Assembly: GCF_020509005.1 (NCBI RefSeq)
Contig: NC_063012.1
Coordinates: 248,001-312,000, forward strand
Length of the DNA stretch: 64,000 bases
Direction: 5' to 3'
Source of the DNA: Fulvia fulva
Lineage: Eukaryota; Ascomycota; Dothideomycetes; Mycosphaerellales; Mycosphaerellaceae
A program made the position numbers and the translations under genes. Numbering within the stretch: the first letter of the stretch is position 1; each line of letters starts with the position of its first letter. The notes beneath the pieces were generated by a model. It searched no databases, was not told the origin of the DNA, and saw only the letters and a program-made list of their open reading frames with translations. Below, one piece after another: positions 63,904-64,000 of this stretch.

Positions 63904-64000
63904 TCTGTAGGATATGGCAGAGTTGAAGTAAGGTAATGGTGTGTTGATGTCGTGTGTTTGTCGAAGACGAAATGCCAAAGACCGATTGCGGGGCATGCTG

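Overview
The window is nuclear DNA of a filamentous ascomycete. Most genes carry short introns (about 43-140 bp) with GTRAGY donors and CTAAC/CTGAC branch sites. The gene set (HET-domain protein, UstYa-family protein, CDK1 with the filamentous-fungal insert, GH18, class A flavin monooxygenases) fits Pezizomycotina. A Dothideomycete of the Mycosphaerellales/Capnodiales type is my best guess; that placement is inferred from general appearance, not tested.

Layout. 1-2.8 kb: edge of an ankyrin-repeat gene and a HET-domain gene. 3-14.9 kb: housekeeping block (Mpv17-family protein, phosphoglycerate kinase, SEM1/DSS1, MON2, a conserved single-TM protein). 15.1-24.8 kb: a decayed isochorismatase-like gene, PEX11, mitoribosomal bL33m, a 1488-aa coiled-coil protein, a signal/anchor surface protein. 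24.9-33.2 kb: NSE2/MMS21 SUMO ligase, mitochondrial oxoglutarate/malate-type carrier, a secreted-type unknown with an in-frame stop, an RNase P Rpp40-type subunit, a small RCR-like membrane protein and an intron-rich tRNA-Gly. 34.7-39.2 kb: SDR, a long inverted repeat, a phenol-hydroxylase-like flavoprotein and a protein with a CheD-like Thr/Cys/His pattern. 39.2-53.4 kb: RIC8, RIF1, glucose-6-phosphate 1-epimerase, CDK1 and RAD4. 54.8-64 kb: secreted NTF2-like protein, salicylate-hydroxylase-like flavoprotein, GH18-UBA fusion, UstYa-like protein, an intron-rich tRNA-Glu, another flavoprotein and TMA22/DENR.

Most notable result: both tRNA genes in the window (tRNA-Gly GCC, 33051-33194; tRNA-Glu CTC, 60911-61120) carry, besides a normal anticodon-loop intron, extra 52-55 bp inserts in the D arm or T arm. 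These inserts look exactly like U2-type spliceosomal introns (GTAAG/GTGAG donor, CTAAC-type branch site, AG acceptor). Removing them restores perfect-length tRNAs (71 and 72 nt) with paired stems. The inserts leave the A and B boxes intact, and T5 terminators follow both genes. I know of no described case of spliceosomal introns in tRNA genes.

Other points: three GC-AG introns in protein genes, a near-perfect inverted repeat with arms of about 60 bp, a pseudogene with compensating +1 and +2 frameshifts, a GH18 catalytic domain fused to a UBA domain, and seven GGF/GGGF motifs in the RAD4 tail. Functionally the window is mostly unlinked housekeeping genes. The 54-63 kb part (two flavin monooxygenases, UstYa, secreted protein) is the only stretch that looks like accessory or secondary metabolism, and no core synthase or precursor peptide was seen there.
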